DNA of 64,000 nt from Tetranychus cinnabarinus. Lineage: Eukaryota > Arthropoda > Arachnida > Trombidiformes > Tetranychidae. The stretch spans positions 9,610,001 to 9,674,000 of the forward strand of contig WHVY01000001.1 of the NCBI GenBank assembly GCA_022266195.1, read 5' to 3'. A program made the position numbers and the translations under genes. Of this stretch, positions 12,401 through 25,849 are shown piece by piece; position 1 is the first letter of the stretch, and every line of letters starts with the position of its first letter. The notes beneath the pieces are model-generated. The model did not search any database. It saw only the letters and a program-made list of their open reading frames with translations, and was not told the DNA's origin.

Positions 12401-14140
12401 TGTTGTTTCCTCTTTCTGAGTATATGTGTGTTGATAACTTAAAAAATCAAGCTTGTCTATTGTCCACTCTCAATCTTCCTCTATGGTTCACCTAATCTAT
12501 TCAACCTTACTTTTCGTATTGCATTTTATCCAATGCTTTTGCTTATCCTTTTCTTGCTCGGCTAACCAAGTTTAACAATTGACATACACACAGCCAGTGA
12601 GAGATCAAAGGTAAAACTAAGTTTAGTTTAAGTTAGTGTCAAGATACATCAAAAAAAGAGAAGGAAGAAGAAGACAAAAAAACGAAGATGACGATAAAAA
12701 AAAGTGAGATTCTAAATTTACTATTATTTTGACATCTTTTCACTTTATTTTGTTTTCATCAACTTTCTTCCTTTTTCCCTAACCTTTCAATTTAAACCTT
12801 CAATTGAAATTGGTAAATTGTACTTGTATTATTATTACATCAAGTTATTGATATAATACAAATGTTTTTGTACAAAACTGTAATTTTAATGGTTATTATA
12901 CAATGGAAGCAAAGGTAAAACAAAAGGCTGACCCTTAATTGTTATTCAATAACCGTTGAAACCTCGTTAAAAGCATCATCATAAATCCTAATCACCATTA
13001 CTAATTATCCCAAATTAACAGTTTAATCATATTTAATCAGTAATCGTAATTGATGCATATAACAATTAGAATGAAATCTTGCATAAAAAAACAACATAAA
13101 TCAGCGCAAAGTTAACCCGTGAAAATCATTGGCATTTTCAATTTAAACTGTAAGCCAATTTAATTATGACCATCTAATGATGAATGGTGATCATATCATG
13201 ATTTAATCGCATTATTTACTAAAAAATCTCTTTCATTCTTCCAACAGCAAACAATCAACAATGAAAAATTGAATCCCAATCACTGGATATAAGTATATTA
13301 AAGTGGAACATTGGAAAAGAAGGAAAAGATGAACACGGAAAAAAAGGAGAAGAGTTGATCTATTATTCTATTATCGCCATTATCACAGTTATTATTGTCA
13401 TTATTATCAATATTATCATTGTAACTATGAAAGGCCATGGATAAGGACTGGCTAAGGGTGAAAAATAAAAGCGTAAGCTTTTGAAAGTTACCCAAAATGG
13501 CTTACAGAAAAGGTTGTTAGCGTGCAAAAAAGGAGACTGAAAATACACACAAGGCTAAATGGCATAATGTATCCAATGGTTGACCTTAAGAGCATAGTCA
13601 CTTTAACACGGGTCAATGGGCTTTTTCATGAGAAAAGTTGAGTTGAAGGGAGAAACTGGAAGATGATAAAATAATGGCAAGCTCAATAATATTGAATAAA
13701 ATAATTGAATCGGCTAAATATGATCCAAAGCGTATAATAACTGTATAAACACACTTTTTGTTCACATTTGATATATCGATGTTAATGGATAATAATATAA
13801 TTTAGTCTAAACTTGAATAGGATTAGGCGAGAAGCAAGCAAGAAGAAAAGTGACTCCCTTCAATAAACCAGTGATGAGAATGAAGATGGGGATGAAAATG
13901 AGGAATCAAAATGAGGATAAAAACGATGATGATGAGGATAAGAATGAGAATGAATAAAGCTTTTAAAAAACATTGATAAAGACAAAGTTTCGGGTCATGG
14001 ATCAAGCAGTCTCCTTTTTTTTCATCCTATCCAAACCTTTGTTGTATTATTATAATGATGATTGTTATTAGCGACTTGTTTTTAAACCTTTCATCATTTA
14101 AAGAGGATCATGCCGATGATATATTAAGACTGACTGGTTA
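9500..14140. other. Gene-poor spacer, purine and pyrimidine tracts
   Basis: No supported gene. 10890-11190 is purine-rich, and 11755-12110 is pyrimidine-rich (TCATC, TCTTC). (GAA)n lies at about 11597-11622. Open frames here are low-complexity readings of the tracts. Confidence 0.55.
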
Positions 14141-14146
14141 AGATGA

Positions 14147-14368
14147 ATACATGATTTGGTAAATTATTGTTTGGCTTTGCCTTTTGTAAAGGACAACCTC
14201 AACCAAAATGATTATCAGTTTTCAGCTTTCCAACAATACATCGGGAATATCAATGATAGTTATCCTTATAAAACGAACCTGCGACCGTTAATCCGCTTTG
14301 GCTACAATGTCGATGAGCTTTTGCCAGGTTTAGCCATTTTTTACCAGAAATGTGAACCAACCAAATGA
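14147..14368 (+). CDS. Candidate orphan exon or gene relic, 73 codons
   Basis: A frame bounded upstream by TGA (14144) and ending in TGA at 14366-14368 encodes a normal-complexity peptide containing FGYNVDELLPGLAIFYQKCE. There is no in-frame ATG near the start. The amino-acid mix (Asn, Tyr, Phe, Pro, Asp, Leu) is unlike the tract-derived frames around it. No clear acceptor or neighbouring exon was found. It could be a terminal exon, a relic of a mobile element, or chance. Confidence 0.22.
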   Translation: MHDLVNYCLALPFVKDNLNQNDYQFSAFQQYIGNINDSYPYKTNLRPLIRFGYNVDELLPGLAIFYQKCEPTK

Positions 14369-15629
14369 GCCTTCCAAGTCATGTTAACTTACAATGTTGA
14401 ACATTTGATTTTCAATGTTTTCTCAGCAAATCAGATTCAAAGTATTTGCTCTGAAAATTTGTCGACTAATGACTCGAGAATCGTAAAATCTCAGCCTGTC
14501 AACCAGTTTAACTCAACGTTTAGGTTTTGAGTAATTGAGTGACTATTTGAAGTTGAAAGCTGGCCATTTTAAACTGTTTGAATAAAACATTTTATCGCCA
14601 ATTTTCATTGATTGATAGTAATTCATGTTAAACACTTAATTGTTGCTCTGGTCACACTTGAATCAACCTTTTTTTGTACCTTTAAAATTGAATCACAAAT
14701 TTTACTGTTTATCCTTACAATTGACCAATCTGTGTAATGTGTGTTACCCTTGTCTCTAACATTTGCACTGTGTTCACGTCAGCCCTTAAGGTAAACCTGA
14801 ATTAATATGGTAATCATAATGATGGTAATAATAATTGTTAATAATGATGATGATAACAGTTGCCCGGGTCAACCAATATACCAATTCATTTTGATAATAT
14901 GAGGTATAAGTGCAGCCTCATACATTATAATTATCTTTGTTAATAAGTAGCTTGTAATACCTAATTCAACCAGAATGAGAAATGAAGATGAAGGATGATG
15001 CAAAGATGAAGGCAATCTTTTTTAGCACCAAAAGCCTAATGTTTCATCTTGTAATAAATAATCAAAGGAAACACAAAAATCCTCTGTAACTGGGAGTGGT
15101 AACAGTGATTTATACGATACTGACGACCAAAAATGATATTCAATATGAAGGATAACAGGGAAAATGAAACCTGTTAAACGGTCAATTTTGTTTTAACAAT
15201 TTCATTAAACATTCTTACATTAACATTTTTACCTTTTTAAAATGATTAACCAGAAAATTAATCAATCACCGAAAAAAGTAATGAATGTAACAATCATAAT
15301 GATGGTTGATACTGATGATCATGATAATAAGGAGCAACAAAAGATGTTTGACTAAACTCATGTGCAAACCTGTCAAAGAGTGACTCCAATCGATAATCAT
15401 TGGGATCGTTGAATCTTTGAAAATTAATTAATCAACCAGCTGAGATGAAAGAAACAAAAAAACGTTTTAATGGATAACCTCAAAATTTTGGTCCAATAAG
15501 TGTGAACAGTTACAATAAGCTTTTTGTGTTGCTGTTTCCTTGCTAGTTACGCATACGCTCATTGCAATTTAAATTGCTCTTTTCAAGTGAAAGTTAATGT
15601 TGAACCTGAAAGAGTTTACTCAAATTTTC

Positions 15630-16060
15630 ACCAGACATCATCAGATTATTTTATAACCCTTACTGTGGCAAGAAAATGGGTGAAAATTAAATGGCAACTT
15701 TAACACATTGGTAGTTAATTTGATGACTAAAGTCGATTTTATCTTAATAAACATTTCATTTTGTCTGAGTGTTTAGGTTTTTACTTGAAGGTTAATCTGG
15801 TAAACTTGGCTGATTCAGCGTCAAAAGACATCATCAGGTTATTTTGCATCATCATCGGAACAAGAAAATCAATTAAAACAAGAAACAATTGACAGTTCAA
15901 GTTGATTTCACTTCAAACAAACAGTTGACTAAAAACATGATTCTTATGTTTCTAGGTTTCAAGATTTATCTTAAAGTTTCAACAAAATGAATCCAAGCAG
16001 AGTTTAAATTCATATTTCGCATCATTGGCACAAAAAATTAATCAAAACAAATCATTCCGA
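15630..16060. repeat. Degenerate tandem repeat, about 190-bp period, three copies
   Basis: Three diverged copies are recognised by a shared core of CATCATCAGRTTATTTT followed by an (A)CAAGAAAAT(C/G) stretch. The cores are near 15636, 15829 and 16005 (spacing about 170-193 bases). Copies also share a GTTGACTAAA segment and a GTTTAGGTTT segment. The similarity is eroded by indels. A related pair lies at 25421-25840. Confidence 0.5.
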
Positions 16061-16099
16061 GATATGGACATGGAAAGGTCTGTGACTTGAAACCAGACA

Positions 16100-19000
16100 T
16101 GTTTCAATGTAATTTTCAACGAAACAATCTTTCCAAAAAGAAACGAACTTTTGTTAAAATAAAGAAATTTTTCATGCAAACAGTGAATAGTTTCTTAAAT
16201 TAACTCTTAATCCACCTTATATTGAGGCTGAAATGATCCTACATTAGGAAATGGTCTTTACGAGGAAAATTAGGTTTATTTTAAATCGATTCATGATTCC
16301 TTGATTTAAACACTTCGGTAAAAACGAAAGCTTAAGAATATAATTTTACAGTTAACTTCGGCGATGACTTTTGATGCTAATTGAAGACCAAATATCATCT
16401 GATCTTTTGGGTTCTAATTGATTGTAGTTGAGTTTCCAATACATTTCATTGATACGAACAGTTAGAGTTGAAAATTATGGCTTTATTTTGCTTGGTTATC
16501 CTTATGAGAGATTAATTAGAAACTGGAAAAAGTTAAAAACCGAAAATGTTCAAGTGTACTTGATATACATTTGCAATTACTTGAGTTTTAAAAGCAAATT
16601 ATAAACATTTGTCAGCTAAATTGCTGTCTTTACTTAGACATATTACAAACTAGTTGACTAATTAAAAAGACATCAAGATATTAATACAATTTTAACGCAA
16701 AACTGTTTAAACACAAAACCAAGTCAGGCAACTTGGTCAGGCAACAATGAAACTAAAAGCAACTGAATATAACTTGAAAACACAAACCTCGATTAAACAT
16801 TTTACCAAAGTGAATCTTAATAAACATTACATTTGGAAACATCTTGAAAAGTTTATATTTCCTGGTAATTTATTTTCAACAAAAATGCCAACCCATGAAA
16901 GTATGAATGAAAATACAGAAAATGAATTTGGTCGCGTTTTCCCTCCTTACTCTTCACTTTGTCCTCAAATCAACAAATCAACGGAAAATTATTTTCCATT
17001 ACTTTCTCACTAAACTTTCTCATCCTCATCCTCATCATCGTCATTTCTTCTCAAACTTGTCATCAAGTTTACTCTCAATTCTCCTTTGGCATGTTGACAA
17101 CGTGCTTCTTGTAAAAAGATATAAAAATAAGGTTAAACTTGCAATCGATACAACATCCATTTTATCCACCTTCTTTCTCCTCCTTCTTTCTCTTCCTTCC
17201 ACTCTCATCTCTTGCCTTTTCCCTCCTCCTTCTCTTTCTTATCACCATCATCATCATCATCATTTTGCTTCACTTTTATCTCACTCTCCCAATATTTACC
17301 AAGTGATGCGAGAAAAATGTTTTAACGGGTTTCCAATACATTTACAAACTGAATCGTTTTGTTGAAACAGCAACAACAACAACAACAACAAAACATTTTG
17401 CTTTTTTTAACAACAAACACACACTCAAATTTTCATCTTCATCATCATTTCTCCTCAACTCAACACCATCCTGTAATCTTGTGTAAGCTCTTGTGGGCAA
17501 AGTTTATGGTAAAAGCATAACACTAAGGAGCCAAAAAAAGAAGCTGAAATCACTGAAAATGATGGAAAAGAAAACGATGAAAAGAGAAAGAAAAGAGGAA
17601 GAAGAAAAAAAAGGTTTTTCCCTTGTTTTTATTACTTACGATATGGTTTGATGAACATTGGTTTTTCATTCTTATGGGTAACAAACCTCATAATATTGTT
17701 ACAGCAAGAAGTTAATATAATCTGTATCATGATTGAAAGAGAATGAAAAACAAAAGAAGGAAAAACGAAGGAATCAGGTTAAGAACATTTTTTCCACCTT
17801 AAATATCTTTCTTGGTCTCTTCATCATTAACATCTCGACTGATGAAGTGCAAGTGGCAAGAAACTACAAGTAAAAAGGGAAAAAAGCTGGAAAAAGGAGA
17901 ACCCAAATGTTAATCCTGGTTGATTTCATGGATTCAAGGAATGCCAAGAATCTAATATATAAATGTGTCTATAAATTGTGAGCGAAAATGATGAAGCAAA
18001 AAGTATGGCTCACTAATATAGAGAAGGAAGATGAAGAGAATTATGTTGAAGATGAAAGAAGAAGATGAGGCAAAAAAACACTCCCAGTGTAAAGGGAATG
18101 AAAATGGAGAATCAAATATATTCTTAGATAATTCTCTCGAGTTTCTACTAATATAAAGTTCTTAGCATTTATTATATGAAAATGATTGTTTGTCTCATTT
18201 TCCTCATCACCATTATCATCATCTTTTGCAAGGTGATGATGAAAAGTTGATTCACATTCCCTTTGGTTTTTATCTCAACATTTTTTTGTTCCAACCTTCT
18301 TCTGTCATACTTGATATATCGATATAATGGTTAATATCGCCGAAAGGAGGAACAAAGCATTCAGCATATTATATTTGGAACCAGAATATATGAGCAAAAA
18401 CTAATAACATTATCTTTTGCGAGCAAAAAAAAAGAGATCACAAAATGAACATTTCCAGTGTTCCAAAAAAATGGAATACAGAATAATCTTTTTGTTTTCA
18501 ATTTTTCCTTTTATCATTTTTCCATCATGACGATAATGATAGTTGAACAAGATAATTCAAGAGGCAAAATCGTTTAAGCCAAAGTCGAAATTATAGTCGA
18601 AGAAAAAGGTCAAAATTTTAAAGTTACTTAATGACTAAAGTTGCATATTTGATATCAACTTAATAACTGTCTTGGAGTTGATCAGTTGCTTGGTTATAAA
18701 TCAATGTCGCTGCTAATGATGTTGATTCGGTGAAGATTGGCGATTTGCATGATAACAATGTGATGATTATCAGTGAATATGCAGCTACAAGGTTGGAAGT
18801 TATCATGAAAATGATAGCATTTCGGTGATTCTTTTCTTTCTCCCATTCTTTTGATTTATATTTGTGTCTCTTATAGAGATGGAAACTTGAGTTATCTAAC
18901 TTGAAACTCACTTGGGAAGGTTAACAGAATATTATATTTGAATAAGAAAGCTAATACTCTGTTAGCATTGCACTCTATTGAGTATGTATACAATATTATT

Positions 19001-19560
19001 TACATTGGAAACAATGGAAAGTATAGAAGGGTAAATATGAATATATAGACAGTTCTGTTCTTTTTTTTCTTGGAAACTCTGTCTTTCTTTTATGTACCAT
19101 GTTGAACCTGATCAAATCTCAACATTTGAACAAATATATTAATATACAAGTAGAACTGTTTTTGCAGTAAATTTTCTTATTATTTCTAAGCCTTTGCCTT
19201 CCTTTTTTTCATATCATTTCAAGAGCATTCACTTTGCAACATTTTTCAATTCCCATAACAATGCATTCAGTGTATCATCATATTCAGTGTAGATAAAATG
19301 TTGTCCTTATTATTCCAGTTATTTGTTAATAATACTTTTGATAAGATGACATTTTTTTCTATCCTTTTACATATTGAATATGTTTTGCATATGCTCATGA
19401 TATTTCAATGGAAACCTTTTTGCGTTTGTGCTCTAGTTGCTTTATATTTCATCAATTCAACCTTTAGGTTAAGTTTTTTGTCTAAAAGGAATGTCAATGA
19501 AAAAGCACTTGCTTTAGGCGAATCTTTTTTCTTGAATTCTTGGATTCTATTTTTGATATT
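16100..19560. other. Gene-poor spacer
   Basis: No supported gene. A pyrimidine-rich tract runs from about 17010 to 17270. (CAA)n occupies about 17370-17395. Purine-rich DNA runs from 17540 to 17620. The minus-strand frame at 18660-18911 contains a signal-peptide-like stretch but starts at GTG and has no splice support, so it is left unassigned. Confidence 0.5.
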
Positions 19561-19566
19561 TTTCAG

Positions 19567-19725
19567 ATTAGAGGGTTGGGAAAGTTTCGATATCGATTGA
19601 GTGAACAATTAAATATGAAAATGAGAAGCAATAGTTTGAGGCTTGTTAATGTCCATTGCAAATGTTGCAAAAGTCAAATGCAAGTTGAGATCAAATCGAT
19701 TTATGCCAAAGATGCATTATATTAA
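19567..19725 (+). CDS. Candidate terminal exon, unknown product
   Basis: A good acceptor (TTTTTGATATTTTTCAG ending at 19566) opens a frame of 52 codons plus TAA. It has a Cys cluster (HCKCCKS) and a normal-complexity C-terminus ending KDALY. The frame also runs through the acceptor from an upstream membrane-like ORF in another phase (19298-19600), which is probably not coding. No upstream partner exon was identified. Family not recognised. Confidence 0.2.
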   Translation: MRGLGKFRYRLSEQLNMKMRSNSLRLVNVHCKCCKSQMQVEIKSIYAKDALY

Positions 19726-19729
19726 AACT

Positions 19730-22700
19730 TCAGGTCAAAATAATGATCCATAAATAGTCTGATATTGTCCTTTAAACTTTGCTAAATCTGTTGCATTTCA
19801 AAGTCAAAGGAAATTAAATTTTGGTTTAATCTTTGAAAAGGTAAATGTTATGGAAAATTAACTTTGCAAGAAATCCTTTTGAGTTGATATTTTCATAAAA
19901 TTGCATTTACACTTTGTTATAATAACGCAAAATAATTCGAACAACTTCTAATTTTGAACAAAATTTATCACGGAAAGTCAACTTGCGACTCAAGAGTTTA
20001 GTATCTTATTCAAGACTCACAATTAAAAGGTTTAATGTTGAGATTTCGACTCATAATATGCCAACGTTTTCTTGTATTAGTCCATTTAAAGTAGCAATAA
20101 GATTCCACTTCAAAAACGGTCTTCAACTGCACTCAAAGCAAGTAAATAAAATCTAATGCAGCAACCTGAAAGTTACCTCAGTTAACTTCAACTGCAACTC
20201 ATTTAGAGATAGGTTCGAAGCTGACAATTTTTGCGATTTCAAGGTTTATTTGGTTCGATTTTGAGGACAACTCTTCTTGAATCAATTTATTGAGCGTTTT
20301 GAGATGAAAAATGGCTTTCCAACTTTTCGTTAGCCAAGATGATTGGTTAAAATTTGGATGAAATTCTGGTGAAAAGGTCGATAATAACAAACCATAAGTT
20401 CTTTACCTCTTTCAGTTGCAGTTACCCTGTAATGAAATAACATTAAATTAACTTGAAACATTTTTCGAAGATAATTAAACCTGAAAACTCTGTATAAATA
20501 GTTTTGGTTTCCATTGGTTTTTATGTAAAACTTTGTCCATTTACACCACCAAAGGCAAAGATTTTTGATTTAATGATTGAAATGGGAATCGATTGGAAAG
20601 TGAAACAATAAGTAATAAAATATTAGAAAATTGATTGAAAACAATTCACTTTGAATAACTAATGATGCCAATTGAAGGTTGTAATAAATTAAGTTGATGA
20701 ATATACAAACGGAAAACAAAGCTGAACAAAACAAGGAAGAGAAAAAAGTTAAAAGGTAAAGTTGATTTTGGTTGATAACTAAACCTTGAGACTAAACCTA
20801 AATTGGTTAATTAGGTTGGCCAATATTGTTTACTTGAATGTGAATAGATGAGGATGACAAGAGAGGAGATGATGAAGATAGAGATTTGGGTTGTGCGATA
20901 GCGAAGTAGTAGAAGTGTATAAAACAAAAGTGAAGACTGGCGAAGAAGAGAGAAGAAGATAATGATGAAGAAAAGTATAAAATGCTTATTGGAGTGTTTA
21001 TAATAGGCTTGAAAATAGCTTTACTTTTTTCTTCTGTTCACCAAAGGAAAAAACAGAAACAAGATGAACTCAGTTAAGTCTATGGAATTTTCTTGTCTTT
21101 TTTATCCCTCTTCCATGGCATCTTCACTAAATTTTCATCATCTTCATCATCTTAAGATTGGTCTTTCCCGAAGCAACAAAAAGGTCCAATGAATAAAGGT
21201 TATTACAAGTGAAGGTAAAGTGTCTTTTCGTGGATTTTTATGTCCTTTTTATTACATTTTTTCGTCTCTCATCTTCTCCTTCCTTTGGCTTCTTTTGGAC
21301 TGCAATACTTGTGAAAAAAAGCCTTTTAAGACGAAAGGCAAAGGACGAAGCATGATGATTAGGATGATAGACTGAAACATGTGATGATAATGGTGAGAAA
21401 AGATGAAAGCATTTTTGATTGTTACCAAGTGTATAAGTGCATACATTTTTCAAGATTTTATCTTCTCTCTGAGATCAAATTTTCTTCCTCATCTTCAATT
21501 TGTATTCTTGTAACCTTACCTTTGTCGAGGACAAAAATGACTTTTGTTCAACTTTTTCTCTTCATCTTCAACTTTTTCTGCCAACTTCCTCTGTATATTG
21601 TGTATTGTATATTGGATTGTTGTTGGTTTCATTTGGTTGGTTATTTTTTGGTTATTTACTTGGTTAAAATGTTCAAAGTGTGTGTTGGTTTGACTGAGTT
21701 TAAAAAAAAGAGAACCAAAGTTGGCGAAACAAAAAGAATGAGAAAAAAAAAGTTTCGAGGAAAAAAAAGAGTTCTTTAGATTCTGCAAAATAACAAGGTA
21801 ACATTGTTTTCACTTTACAATAGTTTCAGTGTAAAGCTTCACATTACTGGGAAAAGTAATCATTTTCTTGGCTTCAACAAATTGAACTGTAAAATTGTAT
21901 CCAACAGGAAGATTAAATGAGCATAAATCAATGGTCAGGTATATCATTAAACGATATCCAGATAAGCTGATATTCATATTTGCTTTTCACGCCTAAAAAA
22001 TATCAAAGCAAATGCTAACGATTAGCTTACAAATTATCAGTTTCAAGCCTCTAATTAAAACAACGAAATGGGAAACAACAAAAGTCTAACATTTTTTTGC
22101 TTTTTGTTTCAAGGCTTTTCCTTTTTCTCCTGCTCATGATGAAGAGGAGGAGGAAGGTGAAGAGGGTGGAAATGGTGAACATGGAAGAGGCTTAATTGTT
22201 ATGTATCAAAAGATGAACAGTGAAAACATATTCATGGTAATTAAAGTGATAATTATCAACTGAGTAAGGTTAATATTTACCTTCAACTAAATTCATTATC
22301 ATCATTATAATGGTTATTAACTTTTCTCAGTCAATATGTGAGTTCAATTGAAAGGTGTGATCCTAATGATGATATTAATCAATATTTAATCATTATAATC
22401 ATCATCAATAATGCTAATAATATCAATAAAAGGTTGATCAATAAAACGAAGATGAAAATAAGTGTTTTAATGGATTTTTCATTTTCTTGGTTCAACTTTC
22501 AATTTGAGGTCAAAAATTGTAGTTTAACCTTTGATTATGAATGAGGAAAGGTTGCTTGGTTAACCATCAATTTGATGACAATCAACTAATTAAACACTTT
22601 TTACTGTTCATTTGTTTCTCGGTGAATGTCAATGAGAATTGCTTTAAATGCTGTTTTAGTGTTGAAAAGTAAATCAACATTTTTAATATTGATGATTGTT

Positions 22701-25420
22701 TAGGTTTTAATAAAATAGCAGAAAATTAGTTTACTACAAATCATTAATCATATTATTCTGATTGTAATTTAATAACAACATTTTCTTGTAACTTCTCTAT
22801 TCCTTTTTGTTTTCATAATGATACTTTTCTGCCAATGTTTCCAATTATGTTAGATTGTTTGTTGTTGTAACTCTCAGTTTCATGAAATGATTGATTATGT
22901 ATTACAATCAATCAATCATCATTGTAACATTATCATGTTTAAAGTGTAAGTTGAAAAATTAAAAGAGACAACAAAAGGTTTAACTCTTTCAGATTCATAC
23001 AATTTTACAAAAAGCATCTACAAAAGTCTGCCAATGTTTCAAAAAATGTATTTAAATATTGATCACAAAATGCTCAAACCAGCTTCAGTTTCAAATTTAC
23101 TTCCAACTGACTGAGTCTAGTCAAAGGATTCAAGATTCAATCTGATATCAACTGTTCATCAAGGAAATTGCTCATTGATCAGAATAATTAATTTATTATT
23201 ATGAATGGAAATGCAAAATTGAAAGATTGAAAACAAACATTGAAAGTAAATATTCACTCCAATGTTCATAACAAACCAGGTTTTATGTTTTCAACTAAAA
23301 TTTACAATAACATTGATTGTCTAGTTGATTCTGTTTCTTAATCATTTATAACTTTCATTGAATTTCCAAGAAAATTATTTCATTAAATTGATCAAAATAA
23401 GTTATAATGAAATAATCTGTTAAGCTTTAGACTTGGAATTGGAAATGAAAGTGAATCCAATTGAAAGTGTTGAAGATTCATTTGAAGCTTTCCATAGTTT
23501 TTTAATTTTCAATATTTTAATGTTGAAAATGTAAATTGCTGGGAAAATATGAAAGTTGAAATGAACTCGAGTTGGTTGATTAACTTGATCAATTCCCAAG
23601 ACTGATTTGTCCATTATTGCTGTTATTATTTGTTGTATTAAATGTAAGCAAATACAACTGTATTAATGGTGAATGCGTTGTTTGTCTTGATAAACCTACA
23701 TTAAGGGTTATTAAGAGGTTCATCAGGTTCACCATTCAAATTTTTCAGGATAACCTTTAGGTTAACACCTAATATTACCAATAAAAAGATGATGTGTGTC
23801 TTTGCATGATAAGAATGGAATACACTTTGAATGGTCAATGATGAAAAGGCAAAGGAAAAGAAGAAGAAGAAGAAAAGGTGAAAATATTGAACAATTTGCA
23901 AAGGATTTATCGTTGGCCTTTCCTATTCATCTTTCAGGGTTCATGAATATAATGCATTTGAATGGTTCAGTCATTTACATTTACTTACAAGAATCAATTG
24001 TTACCAGATTGGATAAACTCTTTTGCCTCACTGATTGAGTTAAATAAAGCTAAAATAAGCATCAACATTCATCAACAAATTTCAACCAACCATTTGATAT
24101 TGAAATTTATCACCGAAAATTCAGTGTTTTAATGTTCAATGAAATTTGAAAATTTACAAGAGAACACGAATTTCGATAAATTTTAAAGTTTAGATTGAGT
24201 GGTAACTCGAGATTAGTAACGAGTATTATCGAGTAACTTGTTCAATTGTGATGAGACAATCGAAAGATGAATGAAAGGGTGAAAACAGGAAAAGATTCAG
24301 AAAGGAAGTTTCATTATCTTAATCAATTTTTACCTTGATCACACTCCATGAAAGGAATGACAGAAATGTACTTTGAATCAGATTGTCTATTTACCATCAA
24401 CATTTTCATCTTTTGTCATTACCATCATTTTGATTTGTGAGACTTGAAACATGTTTCCTATTACATGGTAACTATTATCATGACAAAATCTGAGATTATG
24501 TTTTGAACCATTTTCATCTGTTCGTTTTCTGTCAATTCAATGACATGATACATCACAATCTAAATCTTGTGATGACATATTTTGTTGATCACAAGCATTT
24601 CATTTTTGCTTCAACACAAACAATTGCCTTTTCCAGTTTTCATTATAATAACATATTACTATCGATTGGCCGAAGGAATGGCGAAGAAGAACAAGAAAAG
24701 AAGACGAAAAAAAAGAACAACAAGAAGAAGGAGAAAGATGATGATGGTGGAAGAAGAGGAAGCTGGTAAAATCTGGGTTAAGAAGATGAACACAAACAGG
24801 ACACAAAAGTTCATCAAAGTGTAAAGAAGATGAAGAAAGATGATGATGGTGATGGGTAAAGAAGAGGCAACTTGATGGACTGGCAAAAAGATGCATTATA
24901 TGTTTGTCTATGTGTGAAGATAGTGCATAATTCTTGTGCTATTCACAATATAACTGATCATTCTTCTTCATCTTCCTCCTGCTCATCTTGATTCTCATTT
25001 TTGCTCATCTTCATCTTCTTCTTCTTCATGGTCTTCTTCGCCATTCCAATCTCTCTATAACAAGTGAATACACATTTTTCACTTACACGGTTCATCTTCA
25101 TCTAAACAACCAATCACTTTATTATCCAGTCTTCCGTTTATTTTATTACATTTAGCCATTCATTTTTCTTTATCCTCATCATCATCATTATCATCATTAT
25201 AATCATCAGTTCCAATAAAAACCGTGATTTGTTTAACCAATTCACCAGTGCGCCTTCCTTGTGTACTTACATGCCTCGTAATAAAACATATTTACCGTAC
25301 AACATTATTCAATCACTTATTTCATTTGTTCACCCATTTATGTTTATTTAATATCTAAAAATATAATATCTATTCTGCCAGCTTTTATAAGCTTAACCCA
25401 TGAACTTGCTCGATGAAAGG
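19730..25420. other. Gene-poor spacer with purine/pyrimidine tracts
   Basis: No supported gene. Purine-rich DNA lies at 20840-20970 and 24671-24880, and pyrimidine-rich DNA at 24960-25210. The last two contain the long-range inverted repeat annotated separately. Open frames are mostly tract-derived. Confidence 0.5.
24675..25047. repeat. Long-range inverted repeat with complementary tracts
   Basis: GGAATGGCGAAGAAGA at 24675-24690 recurs as its exact reverse complement at 25032-25047. The DNA just inside is purine-rich on the left (to about 24880) and pyrimidine-rich on the right (from about 24960), so extended imperfect pairing of a transcript is possible. This may be an inverted duplication or two similar microsatellite-rich segments. 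Confidence 0.45.
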
Positions 25421-25840
25421 CTCAACTTATTTTGCATTATTATTATATTATCACCAAAAAAAATTAGTTTAACCTGCTGCAGTCAAAATAAATCTCAATC
25501 ATCAGTTGATCCTAATAAACCTTCATTTTGCTCTAGATTTGAGTTTATGATTGTTTCCCAAGTTTCAATAATGTCTTATTGCAAGATTTTGCTGAATCAA
25601 GTTTAAAGTAATCATCGGTTCATTTTGCATTATTATTGAAACAAAAAAATTGGTTAAACAAAAATAATTTGCAAGCTTTACTCCAAGTTGAACTGATGAA
25701 GGAGTAAAATGCAAAAGTTGAGACTTTGGAGGCTTGAGTGGCATAAAAACTGAGTTTATTTGGGAAATTAAAGTTTTTTTATGGTTAACAGGTTTGGAGG
25801 AAATCAAGTTCAAAGTTGAAACTTCGATCGTCTTTAATAC
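25421..25840. repeat. Second locus of the 190-bp degenerate repeat, two copies
   Basis: TTTGCATTATTATT cores near 25431 and 25624 (spacing about 193) are each followed by an A-rich stretch then TTAGTTTAAC or TTGGTTAAAC. The reverse strand of this copy and of the 15.8-kb copy can be read as similar peptides (LTNFFVSIIMQNEPM versus LIDFLVPMMMQNNLM). This supports common descent at the DNA level; the family is unknown. Confidence 0.45.
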
Positions 25841-25849
25841 AGTTATGGA

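Noticed and set aside
19298..19600. 100-codon ATG-started membrane-like frame
   Set aside because: It has normal length but Phe/Leu-rich AT composition, no promoter or homology clue, and a better acceptor-bounded frame overlaps its end.
24503..24896. Overlapping frames rich in Lys/Arg/Glu or His/Ser
   Set aside because: All are readings of purine or pyrimidine tracts; several frames are open at once on both strands, as expected for simple repeats.
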